Position numbers and translations under genes: made by a program. 64,000 bases of DNA, from positions 1,674,001-1,738,000 of the forward strand of contig OY760067.1 of the NCBI GenBank assembly GCA_963662985.1, written 5' to 3'. The notes under the pieces were generated by a model. The model made no database searches and had not been told where the DNA came from. It saw only the letters and a program-made list of their open reading frames with translations. Every line of letters starts with the position of its first letter. The first letter of the stretch is position 1. This stretch comes from G963662985 sp963662985 (GTDB lineage: Bacteria > Chloroflexota > Anaerolineae > Anaerolineales > UBA11579). Below are positions 23,347 through 31,710 of this stretch, one piece after another.

Positions 23347-23907
23347 ATGAATAAAAAGTACCCTAAGTATATAACACATTACTATTTATCAAATAGAAAA
23401 CCATTTAAATCACTTTCAGAAATATCAAACTCTGAAAGTGATATTGTCATTGAAGAATTAAATGATTTAAAAAAACAAAAATTATCATTGCGACAATATC
23501 CTGAATGGTATTTAAATGAAAGAAAAAAGGCGGAATGTTTTTTACATGAACAATTTATTAAAAGGGGTGGCGAACCTGAAACAAAATATCCTATTTATTT
23601 TACACTTGGTTCAAGTAGTTTATTAAAAAAAGTCAATAAACAATCAAGTGAAATAAGAATTAATCTTTCAGATATACCAAATCAAATAATCAGTTTTACA
23701 TATCGAGATAGTATGCTTCTTTATGAAAAAATGATTCAGAAGAATGAAAAATTTTTTGTATATTTAAAATCAGATCTTCCAAAAATGATAAAAGAAAATG
23801 GCTTTCCATTAGATAATTATGAAATATATGAAAACGAAAAATATATAAATTATATAGAAGCACAAATTTGGAGTAGTGAATTTTTAATAAAGTTCATTAC
23901 AAAATAA
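23347..23907 (+). CDS. Uncharacterised 186-residue protein beside the RiPP locus
   Basis: No family I recognise. It is basic, soluble and AT-rich in coding sequence like the maturase downstream. KKAECFLHEQFIKRGGEPE and YPIYFTLGSSSLLKK look like a compact folded domain. It ends 18 bases before the precursor peptide start, so it is probably part of the same transcript and may be an accessory or immunity protein of the RiPP locus. That role is guilt by association only. Confidence 0.7.
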   Translation: MNKKYPKYITHYYLSNRKPFKSLSEISNSESDIVIEELNDLKKQKLSLRQYPEWYLNERKKAECFLHEQFIKRGGEPETKYPIYFTLGSSSLLKKVNKQSSEIRINLSDIPNQIISFTYRDSMLLYEKMIQKNEKFFVYLKSDLPKMIKENGFPLDNYEIYENEKYINYIEAQIWSSEFLIKFITK

Positions 23908-23925
23908 TAAAGAAAGGAGGAAATT

Positions 23926-24042
23926 ATGGAAATAATAAAAAGAGCTGAAATCACAATTGAAACAGATGAAGAAAAAAAATCCTTGAATAAAGGATCAAGT
24001 TTGAATCAATGTGGTTGTACAGATACTAACTGTGATTGTTAG
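23926..24042 (+). CDS. Cys-rich RiPP precursor peptide, 38 residues
   Basis: Starts at ATG 23926 with a near-perfect AAAGGAGG five bases upstream. An acidic/basic leader of 28 residues (MEIIKRAEITIETDEEKKSL at the start) is followed by the Cys-rich core CGCTDTNCDC with Cys at 29, 31, 36 and 38. The next gene is a radical SAM/SPASM enzyme of the kind that makes thioether links in ranthipeptides and sactipeptides, so this is very probably its substrate. No transporter or protease gene is visible nearby. The class of product cannot be told from sequence. Confidence 0.8.
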   Translation: MEIIKRAEITIETDEEKKSLNKGSSLNQCGCTDTNCDC

Positions 24043-24048
24043 TGAATT

Positions 24049-24081
24049 AATCCCTGATATTAGTTTCCTGTATCAGGGATT
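24049..24081 (+). promoter_or_regulatory. Hairpin between RiPP precursor and maturase
   Basis: AATCCCTGATA (24049-24059) and TATCAGGGATT (24071-24081) form an 11-bp perfect stem with an 11-base loop and no T run. Such hairpins commonly protect the precursor mRNA and lower expression of the downstream enzyme. Confidence 0.7.
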
Positions 24082-24098
24082 TAATACAGGAGGATAAT

Positions 24099-25367
24099 AT
24101 GGAATATAAAGAAAGTAACTTTAACATATGGAAAATGGAATCAGATACTTTTCTAGTTTATAATACTTTCTCAAAAGCATTAATTAAATTTTCAAGCAAT
24201 GAATACCAAAATTTAAAATCTAATTTAGAGAATAAAAAATTTAATAAAACCTTTATAGACCTAGAAAAACAAGGAATTTTAGTAGATTCATCAATTGATG
24301 AAATTAAATTATTAGAATATAGATATTTAAATAGTTATTTTTCTACTGATAATTTATTTATAACATTAATGCCAACATTGAAATGTAACTTCAAATGTCC
24401 ATATTGTTTTGAAACAGAAAAGAATATTGCTATTAATAATGAAAATCTAGAGATATTAAAAAAATTTTCATCAAAAAATTTTAAATATAAAAAACTTATT
24501 CATATAACAATGTTTGGAGGAGAACCTTTATTAGAAAAAAAAGGCTTATTCGAATACTTTGATTTTGTATTAGACTTACAAAAAAAATATGGTTTTTATT
24601 TTGATACTAGCATTGGTACAAATGGATATTTATTAGATGAAAAAACAATAAATTTATTGGTAGGTAAGTATAATTGTAAAACCTTTCAAATATCAATAGA
24701 TGGAAATAAAAATTCTCATGATAATACAAGGAAATTAAAAAATGGTAATGGAACTTATGATGAAATTATAAAAAATTTCAAAAAACTTATTTTAAAAAAC
24801 ATTGAGCTTGCAAATGGAATCGATCCTAAGTTAAGAATAAATCTCCTAAACAATACCCAAGAAGATATTCAAATATTATTAAAAGAATTTTCAAATATTG
24901 AAAAAAAATATTTTTCTCTATATTTTCGACCAATTTATAATACGATTAATTTTTTTGAAGAAAATTTAAATAGAAAAAATTTAGAACACTTTTATACTCT
25001 TGCAAGAGATCAGGGATTTAAAATTAATAATAATTTAGGAGTTAAAAATAATTATTGTGAGGGTGATAGTGGTAAAAATCAAATTCAAATTATGCCAGAT
25101 TTATCAATTTGGAAATGTATTAATGATTTAAATGTAGCTGAAGCAAAAATTGGTCACCTTGATAGAGAAGGTAATTTAATTCTTAAGAATAATTATCTTG
25201 AAAAATGGAGTAGAAATAATCCATTTAATGATGAAGATTGTAAAAGTTGCAAAATGCTTCCAATTTGTTTTGGTGGATGCCCTCTATATTATTTAAAAAA
25301 TAATAAACGTAGTGTTTATATGAAAAAGATTTTGATTTTTTCAATCTTGCAACAAATTAGATATTGA
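24099..25367 (+). CDS. Radical SAM/SPASM peptide maturase, C-terminus probably frameshifted
   Basis: 422 residues as read. An N-terminal peptide-binding-like region (residues 1-75) precedes the radical SAM motif CNFKCPYC (Cys 96, 100, 103), then FGGEP. A SPASM domain near the end has the Cys pattern NYCEGD, WKCIND, DCKSCKMLPICFGGC. It would form thioether or C-C crosslinks on the 38-residue precursor. The last 15 or so residues look wrong: other frames give YEKDFDFFNLATN, then KLDIEISSNDLFDLRMPD, which fit a normal family end, implying two 1-base losses at about 25310 and 25350. GGAGG precedes the ATG. Confidence 0.88.
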   Translation: MEYKESNFNIWKMESDTFLVYNTFSKALIKFSSNEYQNLKSNLENKKFNKTFIDLEKQGILVDSSIDEIKLLEYRYLNSYFSTDNLFITLMPTLKCNFKCPYCFETEKNIAINNENLEILKKFSSKNFKYKKLIHITMFGGEPLLEKKGLFEYFDFVLDLQKKYGFYFDTSIGTNGYLLDEKTINLLVGKYNCKTFQISIDGNKNSHDNTRKLKNGNGTYDEIIKNFKKLILKNIELANGIDPKLRINLLNNTQEDIQILLKEFSNIEKKYFSLYFRPIYNTINFFEENLNRKNLEHFYTLARDQGFKINNNLGVKNNYCEGDSGKNQIQIMPDLSIWKCINDLNVAEAKIGHLDREGNLILKNNYLEKWSRNNPFNDEDCKSCKMLPICFGGCPLYYLKNNKRSVYMKKILIFSILQQIRY

Positions 25368-25459
25368 AATTTCTTCTAATGATTTGTTTGATTTGAGAAT
25401 GCCAGATGTTTATATCGAAATAAATTATTTATCAAAAAATTATACGATAGTTTTTCCTC

Positions 25460-25970
25460 TAGAAGTCCCAACGGGACTTCCAACCCAAACAGACGGAGGT
25501 CGGGAGGTGGCTGTTTGGATGCGTGTCGGGGCAAAGCCCCCGACCACCAGCGCTGAGTGAGACCGAAAAAAGTTTGTCCTGGAGAGGGGGTGCTTCTCCC
25601 CTGCTCTTCTGGCAAACGTTTTTGTCCAAAGGACAAAACAGGGCGAACGCTGCTGAGTGCTGAAGTACTGTGTACTTCGATTAACGAAGGAACCGACTGG
25701 ATGACGAAATGCAGACATGCATAAAAGTCGAAGGAGGCACAGCGGTGGTGGTCGGGGTCGGTTTTTATTAAACCAATAAAAATTGCACCTCGACACGCAC
25801 TCGTTTTGAGAGCGGGTGTAAGGGTAAATGATGTGAAAGTCGGCAAATCTCGAGAATTTCACTTGATTTACAACGCATCTCTCCGAAAAAAACGAGACCC
25901 TCCCGCTGGGTAAACCATATGTGGTTTACCCAACCTGCTGGTCTATCCCAGCACCTAATCCAGCAGGTAC
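25460..25970. other. Gene-free, GC-richer region packed with inverted repeats
   Basis: Composition jumps abruptly at about 25455. Clear hairpins include 25462-25480 (GAAGTCCC/GGGACTTC), arms 25485-25492 and 25511-25518 (CCAAACAG/CTGTTTGG), 25525-25544 (GTCGGGG/CCCCGAC), TTTTGTCC/GGACAAAA near 25611-25638, GAAGTAC/GTACTTC near 25665, 25908-25931 (GGGTAAACCA/TGGTTTACCC) and 25934-25967 (CCTGCTGG/CCAGCAGG). Open frames across it look like repeat translations, not proteins. It may be an origin of transfer or replication, or a large structured RNA. Confidence 0.6.
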
Positions 25971-26519
25971 ACCAGCACACTAGGTTATGAATCAAAACAA
26001 AATCTATGGAATTAAAACGTAATAAATGGGTTTGTACGCTTTTCTTATAGGGGAAAATAGGTTGATTAATGTAGTTTTGAACAATCACTCTACTCTATCG
26101 ATAGAAGCGGATTTTGAGCCTTTAATGCAATGGTTGAAAAAAATTGTGGGAAGCTAAAAAAACACTTGACAACGCACACCACTTATTCTATTTTATTTTT
26201 GCTAACGCAAAAATGTACTGCTAAAGCTTGAATTATAGGTTTGCTTTAGAAGAACAAACAGAATTTCAAACGATACCTTGATACGTTTTAGGTTGATATT
26301 TCGTTCACAATATCAACCTACTCGTATCGTGTGAGCCCTTTTTCCTCTCACAGCATCGACCTACTACCTCTTTCGTTCCGCTCCTCAGCGTAGGACATAG
26401 ACGCATCTCATCGTCCGGTGTCATCTCTACTTCAGTGGTAGGATTTAAGTCAGTAAAACATTAATAAAAAACAGTGTCAAGATGAGATTTGCTTAATAGA
26501 TCGTGCTATTTTAAGGGTT
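25971..26519. other. Non-coding stretch between structured region and partition arrays
   Basis: No convincing gene. It holds hairpins at 26196-26213 (TTTTTGC/GCAAAAA) and 26291-26318 (GGTTGATATT/AATATCAACC) and an AT-rich patch near 26150-26230. Together with the flanks it fits a plasmid origin region. Confidence 0.5.
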
Positions 26520-26555
26520 CGTACGAACGACCGAACGCACGCACGCACGGACGGA
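26520..26555. repeat. (CGNN)9 array 1, candidate partition site
   Basis: CG dinucleotides recur at exactly every fourth base nine times (26520, 26524 ... 26552). It shares CGTACGAACGACCG with array 2. It lies downstream of the ParA/RHH operon. Confidence 0.85.
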
Positions 26556-26581
26556 AAATATAGGTAAAATAGATTGAAACC

Positions 26582-26617
26582 CGAACGATCGTACGAACGA
26601 CCGTTCGACCGTACGGG
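26582..26617. repeat. (CGNN)9 array 2, candidate partition site
   Basis: Nine CG dinucleotides at exact 4-base steps (26582 to 26614). It shares one 14-mer with array 1 and another (CGAACGATCGTACG) with the reverse complement of array 3. Confidence 0.85.
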
Positions 26618-26647
26618 TTAGAAGATTAGTTTCCAAAAATGGAAAAA

Positions 26648-26980
26648 TTAAAAATGAGAATTATTTTCAAAATACTGATCGATGGCATCTCGCACAATTT
26701 TGGACATAGAGATCGTTCTGCTACTTTGATTACGAATCGAAACTAACTTTTCAATTTGATCTTCATAGAATTCAAAACTATGCCTTTTTTTACTCCGAGG
26801 CTTTGAAGGAGAATTCTCCGACCGTACGTACGATCGTTCGATCGTACGGTCATCTTTGATGGATTGCTCTACTTTTTGTTGGATTTTGACAGGGCTATTC
26901 TCTGTGGTGTTCTTTTTGAAAAACACCGATTGACTAGCAAATTCATTGGCGAGTTGAGTGACATTAAGTTTTTTAGACAT
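26648..26980 (-). CDS. Ribbon-helix-helix partition partner of ParA
   Basis: 110 residues. A flexible polar N-terminal two-thirds precedes a C-terminal ribbon-helix-helix domain (about 66-107): HSFEFYEDQIEKLVSIRNQ, then SMSKIVRDAIDQYFEN. This is the CopG/ParG-like type that binds a centromere site and stimulates ParA ATPase. Its start overlaps the end of parA by 8 bases, as in par operons. Residues about 43-54 (DDRTIERSYVRS) are encoded by the (CGNN)8 array 3, so a likely binding site lies inside the linker-coding part of its own gene. Confidence 0.85.
   Translation of the reverse strand: MSKKLNVTQLANEFASQSVFFKKNTTENSPVKIQQKVEQSIKDDRTIERSYVRSENSPSKPRSKKRHSFEFYEDQIEKLVSIRNQSSRTISMSKIVRDAIDQYFENNSHF
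26819..26850. repeat. (CGNN)8 array 3, inside the RHH gene
   Basis: Eight CG dinucleotides at exact 4-base steps (26819 to 26847). It contains CGTACG and CGATCG palindromes and CGTACGATCGTTCG, the reverse complement of a 14-mer in array 2. Confidence 0.85.
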
Positions 26981-27728
26981 GGAACAATTCCTTGATTAAC
27001 TTTTGGAAGGCAAGAGCGCTCTTGGCTTTGGGATTATAGGTGTAGATTACCTCTCGATTAAAAGTCGCATCTTTGATATCCACGTTACGAGGAATGACAG
27101 TTTTCAGCACTTGATTGGTATAGCTCTGCCGAAGGATTTTGAGGCTTTCTCGACTATTGACCGTAGGGTCTGCTTTATTGAACAGATAGCCTTTGATCGC
27201 TAATTGAGGCTGATAAAACTCCCGTACTTCGGCTAAGGTTTTGTTGAGTTGGACAATACTATCTAATTCAAAATACCCCGGTTCTACTACGACTAAGATC
27301 TCATCCGAGGCAGTAAAAGCATTGATGGTTAACCAACCAAGGGCAGGGGGACAGTCGATGAAGATATAATCGTAATTGGATTTAATTGTGTCTAACTGAT
27401 CTTTCAGGCGTGCTTCGCGATGATCTTTTGCTGTGGTGAGTTCCACATCGGCATTAGAGAGTAAGATATGGGAAGGGACGATGTGTAAATTCTCGATGGA
27501 GGATTCAAAGACTGGTAAAGGTTGGCGGTCGAGGAGAGTGGCGCAGATGGTTTCTTCTCGAGAAAGATTTTGATAATTGGGAAGCAAAACTTTACTAGAA
27601 TTGGCTTGGCTATCAATATCAATCAGCAAAACTTTTTTATGATGAAGTTTGGCTAAGCCAGATGCGAGTGAAATGGAAGTGGTAGTTTTACCGGTGCCAC
27701 CTTTTTGAGTCGCGATGGAGAGAATCAT
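26973..27728 (-). CDS. parA: ParA-family partition ATPase
   Basis: 251-residue deviant Walker ATPase. KGGTGKTTTSISLASGLAK is the Walker A with the signature lysine, VLLIDIDSQANSSK is the A' motif, and YIFIDCPPALGWLTINA the Walker B. There is no N-terminal DNA-binding domain, so it is a type Ib (ParF/Soj-like) ParA. It forms nucleoid-bound gradients that segregate plasmids. The overlapping downstream gene supplies the DNA-binding partner, and CGNN arrays nearby are the likely centromere. Its presence implies the element can exist as a low-copy circular form. Confidence 0.93.
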   Translation of the reverse strand: MILSIATQKGGTGKTTTSISLASGLAKLHHKKVLLIDIDSQANSSKVLLPNYQNLSREETICATLLDRQPLPVFESSIENLHIVPSHILLSNADVELTTAKDHREARLKDQLDTIKSNYDYIFIDCPPALGWLTINAFTASDEILVVVEPGYFELDSIVQLNKTLAEVREFYQPQLAIKGYLFNKADPTVNSRESLKILRQSYTNQVLKTVIPRNVDIKDATFNREVIYTYNPKAKSALAFQKLIKELFHV

Positions 27729-27858
27729 AGTTTCTTTCTATAAATAAAAGCCTATGTGGGTTTTTTATTTATGGAGCAACAAATACGTTTGAAAATATCT
27801 AACCATTGTGGAGGGAAGAAGTCAAGTAGAGAATGGAAATGATAGAATTTAGGTTTAT

Positions 27859-27957
27859 ATGAAAAACTTTTTTGAAATTGGATTGTTCTTAATTTGCCTA
27901 GTTGGAATGGGATTGATCTATTTCTATTTCACGGTTCATCTTCCTTCCTTGAGGTAG
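27859..27957 (+). CDS. Possible 32-residue single-helix membrane peptide
   Basis: ATG 27859 to TAG 27957 encodes a peptide with one hydrophobic helix (IGLFLICLVGMGLIYFYF) after a short Lys/Asn start. The ribosome-binding site is weak (AGGT). It could be a small membrane protein or toxin-like peptide, or chance; it sits between parA and a promoter. Confidence 0.35.
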   Translation: MKNFFEIGLFLICLVGMGLIYFYFTVHLPSLR

Positions 27958-27968
27958 AGGAGTATCAA

Positions 27969-27998
27969 TTGACAAAGCCTATAATTCTATTCTATAAT
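27969..27998 (+). promoter_or_regulatory. Promoter of the exported-protein operon
   Basis: TTGACA (27969-27974), an 18-base spacer and TATAAT (27993-27998), about 30 bases ahead of the 28030 start. Confidence 0.7.
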
Positions 27999-28029
27999 CC
28001 AAACAAAACTGCCGAATAGGAGAGTGGGG

Positions 28030-29127
28030 ATGTATTTAAATAAGCTTGAACAACATGAACAGAGCGAAGAGAATCGTCCTTTTTTCAAATTATTGGAAAA
28101 GATTGCTGTTTATATAGACCCTAAAAAACTAGGGAATTTGTTGCTGATGGGGGCAATGCTCTCGACACCAGCTTGTATCCAAGCAAAATCGATTGAAGTT
28201 GAAAATGCAGATACTACACCTCCATCTGTGAGTGTTGTGGTACCAGACTTGCGACCTTTATTTGAAGGGACTGCAACCCCGAATGCTCCTCAAGCAACCC
28301 TTACCGCTATGTCCGAAGAAATACTCCAAACTCCCCAAGCGACCCCCAGCCCAGCAGAAATGGCAGTGCAAGACATGCCAGCCGAAGAAATGGCCGCTCT
28401 GCCAATTGAAGAACAAAAGAAAATTATCGAAGCTAACTATGATGGTGGGATTGTCCACGAAGCGATTGTTATGGATGAAGAAACTCTGATTTTCTACGAT
28501 GGCAAAGAGTGGCAGGAATTGTCTGCCCTCTGGGGATTTAATGATGAGCCAATTCCTTGGGGGGAAGTGTATTCATTCGATAACCCTGAAGATGTAGAAA
28601 AGCTGAAGGAAATTTCTGCGCAAGAAGCAGAGAAAGTAAAATCTATTGAATCTAAGAGTAAGATGTTCCCTGAAATGAAGTTTGTTCAATTTTATCCAGA
28701 TAATGAGTCTTGGAAATTCCAAGATGATTTTAATAAACCAAATTATGCAACTTTTGAATTAGATGGTTATTTAGTTTTAAAAAATAATGAAGGTATATAT
28801 ATAATTGATGTTAAAACTAATCCATTTGTATCGCAAGTTCTTTATCAAAAAGGAACTAGCGGGTCATTCTCAACTATGCAAATTTCAAAAGGAAATGGCT
28901 TATCTCCATCTTTAATTGGCATTAGTCCAGAATGGGCTTTTAGCCCAGATTCAAGTGGAAATATACTTTTATATAACGAGTATACCCAAGAATACAGAGA
29001 TAATCTTCTAGGAGGAGAAGATTTAAATTTAAATAATATTACTGAATTTATATCAGAAATAGAAAATGGTAAAATTCCATTCTTTAATTTTGCTTTTCAA
29101 ACAGGGACTATTGCCGACAAAGAATAA
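28030..29127 (+). CDS. Exported or membrane-anchored protein of unknown function
   Basis: 365 residues. A hydrophilic start of about 35 residues is followed by a hydrophobic segment (KLGNLLLMGAMLSTPACI), perhaps a late signal or anchor ending at a possible lipobox (TPAC). A Pro/Thr/Ala-rich linker (about 55-110) and a soluble domain follow. I chose ATG 28030 over GTG 28024 because GGAGA fits its spacing. It is the first of three genes transcribed together. No family recognised. Confidence 0.7.
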   Translation: MYLNKLEQHEQSEENRPFFKLLEKIAVYIDPKKLGNLLLMGAMLSTPACIQAKSIEVENADTTPPSVSVVVPDLRPLFEGTATPNAPQATLTAMSEEILQTPQATPSPAEMAVQDMPAEEMAALPIEEQKKIIEANYDGGIVHEAIVMDEETLIFYDGKEWQELSALWGFNDEPIPWGEVYSFDNPEDVEKLKEISAQEAEKVKSIESKSKMFPEMKFVQFYPDNESWKFQDDFNKPNYATFELDGYLVLKNNEGIYIIDVKTNPFVSQVLYQKGTSGSFSTMQISKGNGLSPSLIGISPEWAFSPDSSGNILLYNEYTQEYRDNLLGGEDLNLNNITEFISEIENGKIPFFNFAFQTGTIADKE

Positions 29128-29148
29128 CTTTGCTTTAATAGTCTTTAG

Positions 29149-29634
29149 ATGAAAAAAAAGCTATTGATTCCTATATTTTTAGGTTTATTGTTAATTGCTG
29201 TTTTATTACTGCTAAAAATTCAAAAAGAAAAACAGCCAATTTTTAGCAGTCCTGAGTATATTTCTGTTGAAGAAGTTGCTCCTAATGCCAGAGATACCCA
29301 ATATATGCTCAATCATTTGATTAGGGGATATATTATCGAACAAACAGATAATTCAATTACTGTTCAAACAGACCAATTCATTGCTAGTGGGCAAGAAATT
29401 GAATTTAAACTTTCTTCTTCACAAGCAGTTTTTTGTTGGCCGTCTAAAAAAAATGGAATAGATATTAGCCAATCATTGTTAACTCTTCCCGAAGGATCAA
29501 ACCTTTATCTTATTGGAGAACTAGAAACTGCTTTCGCCGAACTTTCTAACTTAGAAAATAAATATGCCCTCATTCAAATTGATAACCAAGGAGCTATTAG
29601 TAAACTAGTGATTCTAAGTTGTTTCAATGATTAA
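29149..29634 (+). CDS. Membrane-anchored protein of unknown function
   Basis: 161 residues starting with a clear signal-anchor (KKKLLIPIFLGLLLIAVLLL), then an outward-facing beta-rich domain (GYIIEQTDNSITVQTDQFIA). Its end overlaps the next gene by 8 bases, indicating coupled translation. No family recognised. Confidence 0.7.
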   Translation: MKKKLLIPIFLGLLLIAVLLLLKIQKEKQPIFSSPEYISVEEVAPNARDTQYMLNHLIRGYIIEQTDNSITVQTDQFIASGQEIEFKLSSSQAVFCWPSKKNGIDISQSLLTLPEGSNLYLIGELETAFAELSNLENKYALIQIDNQGAISKLVILSCFND

Positions 29635-31366
29635 AAATTTTTTCTTTATTCTTCTTTCTTTTTGGTTTATATTTGGTAAAACAAATTATATTTTTGCAAG
29701 AGAGGATAATCCAGATCAATGCAAAACAAATGCTACTAAATGTCCAGCTCTTCCAGGTGAATGTGTCTCTTATGAGGGTGAGTGGATTGGAACATGGATA
29801 TACACAACTCAAGAAATAGACAGATGTGAATATGCTAATATACCTTGTACGAGTACTGCTGAATGCATAGAAGCTTGGGAAGGAGTACCATATCCTCAAG
29901 CAGATTATTGTACAACCTTCTACGAAAACACATATTTTTGCGACTCCGAATGGTGGACTACTTGCTGTAACCTCACTGATGTCCCTGCCACCACAACGCC
30001 TACCGCTACTCCTACTGCTAACCCCGGAGATCCTACCGCCACACCAGCTCCTACACCCCGTAATATCAGTGGATCTTTCTATCTCTATGAAGATGCCGGT
30101 GTCACTGGAGATTTTTGTGGAGGTCAAACTAACACTGATCCGGTCACCATTTCTGGAGCTTACCTTAGTTTAATTTCTGGGACTGATGTCCGCAATTATG
30201 TTTTACCAACTAGCAGTGATTTTGACATCAATACCACTTCACTGCCTAATGGTCAAACTTGGGACATTCGCCTTACCCTTAATTCCAGCCTAGCAGCTGA
30301 AGACCTGATGGTCTGTGCCTGCCCAAGCGCTACTGATGCCAATAACCCTTACCGTTGCTCTTACTTTTCTAATAGTGATGATGAAACAGGCGTAGATTTT
30401 TATCTCAAACCTTACAACGAGACTGATGCTTGGTTCCAAACTTTTGGCGGTAATGTTTTCGCTCGTAACAGTATTTCCAGCATCATTCCTATCACTAGCT
30501 GTCTCAGTAGTGGCACTTGCACTGCAAATCTAATCGATAGCATTAATAGTAACAGCCTTAGTTCTGGTTTTTCACTAGTGAGTACTAGTGATAATACCAG
30601 CATCCTTACTAGTGACGGACTCAATCAAAGCCGTGACTATATCAACAGCTCAGACCGTAACACCAACCAAAATAGCTATGCCACTGGCAGTCAAATCTCT
30701 CAATACGACTATGACTATTACTACAAAAAACTAGCTGGTGATGTCAATTTTAATCTAACTAACACCAGTATTGATCTTGATACTCTCCGCGCAGATGCAA
30801 CCTGGCAAAGCGGAACAAATATTATTTGCACCGCTGGCGACCTCAATCTCAATGACAGACAAAACTGGGCAGTCAATAGTGGCGATAACGTAATTGTCTT
30901 AGTCAATGGAAATCTCAATATTAGCGATAACAGCCCTACTAGTGACCCATACAAACTGACCTCAGTAGCTGAAGGAGGATTCTTAGCCTTCATCGTTAAT
31001 GGCAATATCGTTATTGATCCTAGTGTTGGACACTACATTGACCCTAAAAGTCCAACAATAGTCGCAGTTACCAACGAAAACGCCAATTTAGAAGGTCTTT
31101 TTATGGCGGATGGAATTTTACAAATCCAAGGGCAAAGTGCCCCCACCATTCCAGATTTCAAATTTATTGGAGCAGGCACTTTTATTGGTTGGGAGAATGT
31201 AGAACTCAATCGCGACTTTGATGATGGGAATAGGGGCAAGGCATTGAATGGAAGCCAAGCTGTTGAAAATTTTCTTTTCCGCCCAGACTTTGTACAGAAT
31301 TTTCCTGAAGAACTAAAAGTAGTGAGTAAGAATTGGCATGAACAAGCGCCCCAAAGAATAAATTAA
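29627..31366 (+). CDS. Large secreted Ser/Thr/Asn-rich protein
   Basis: 579 residues with a signal peptide (about 1-24, ending NYIFA). A Cys-rich N-terminal domain (about ten Cys in residues 30-115) is followed by a PT-rich spacer (TTPTATPTANPGDPTATPAP) and a long repeat-poor beta-rich region resembling surface proteins. The coding sequence is less AT-rich than the RiPP and defence cargo. Possibly a cell-surface or pilus-like component of the element; I recognise no catalytic motif. Confidence 0.75.
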   Translation: MIKNFFFILLSFWFIFGKTNYIFAREDNPDQCKTNATKCPALPGECVSYEGEWIGTWIYTTQEIDRCEYANIPCTSTAECIEAWEGVPYPQADYCTTFYENTYFCDSEWWTTCCNLTDVPATTTPTATPTANPGDPTATPAPTPRNISGSFYLYEDAGVTGDFCGGQTNTDPVTISGAYLSLISGTDVRNYVLPTSSDFDINTTSLPNGQTWDIRLTLNSSLAAEDLMVCACPSATDANNPYRCSYFSNSDDETGVDFYLKPYNETDAWFQTFGGNVFARNSISSIIPITSCLSSGTCTANLIDSINSNSLSSGFSLVSTSDNTSILTSDGLNQSRDYINSSDRNTNQNSYATGSQISQYDYDYYYKKLAGDVNFNLTNTSIDLDTLRADATWQSGTNIICTAGDLNLNDRQNWAVNSGDNVIVLVNGNLNISDNSPTSDPYKLTSVAEGGFLAFIVNGNIVIDPSVGHYIDPKSPTIVAVTNENANLEGLFMADGILQIQGQSAPTIPDFKFIGAGTFIGWENVELNRDFDDGNRGKALNGSQAVENFLFRPDFVQNFPEELKVVSKNWHEQAPQRIN

Positions 31367-31648
31367 ATGAAAAAGGGCAATGATTTTTCCACAACCGCAC
31401 AAATCCTCAAGAATAGGAAAAATTTATCAGAAAGTCCATCAATCAGGTATGAATATCAATACTATGGAGAGTATCTTGCAAAACAATTGAACGATGAAAA
31501 ACATTTGAGCTTGTATATCAAACTCGCGAAAGAAAACAAACGAGCAAGACTAGACCAAGCGCTATTTTTTGTGAAAGAAGTGAATAAACCCAAGAATATT
31601 GCAGCATTGTTTTTGTGGAAATTGGGGGAGTTGAACAAGAAAGTTTAA
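31367..31648 (+). CDS. Small basic protein of unknown function
   Basis: 93 residues, rich in Lys, helical (LAKQLNDEKHLSLYIKLAKE), with no membrane segment. The ATG directly follows the stop of the secreted-protein gene, so it is likely co-translated. No family recognised. Confidence 0.65.
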   Translation: MKKGNDFSTTAQILKNRKNLSESPSIRYEYQYYGEYLAKQLNDEKHLSLYIKLAKENKRARLDQALFFVKEVNKPKNIAALFLWKLGELNKKV

Positions 31649-31710
31649 GATTACCAATAAGCCGCCAATAAAAATCTGATAAAAACACACCTATACTATC
31701 GCATATATAT

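Noticed and set aside
25376..25862. Overlapping minus-strand frames of 140-156 residues
   Set aside because: They run through the inverted-repeat region, have unusual Pro/Ser/Arg-rich composition, no start signals and no family resemblance.
25460..25970. Group II intron
   Set aside because: No reverse transcriptase gene and no recognisable domain V or GUGYG start.
26520..26850. CGNN arrays as a CRISPR
   Set aside because: Units are 4 bases, with no spacers of constant length and no cas genes.
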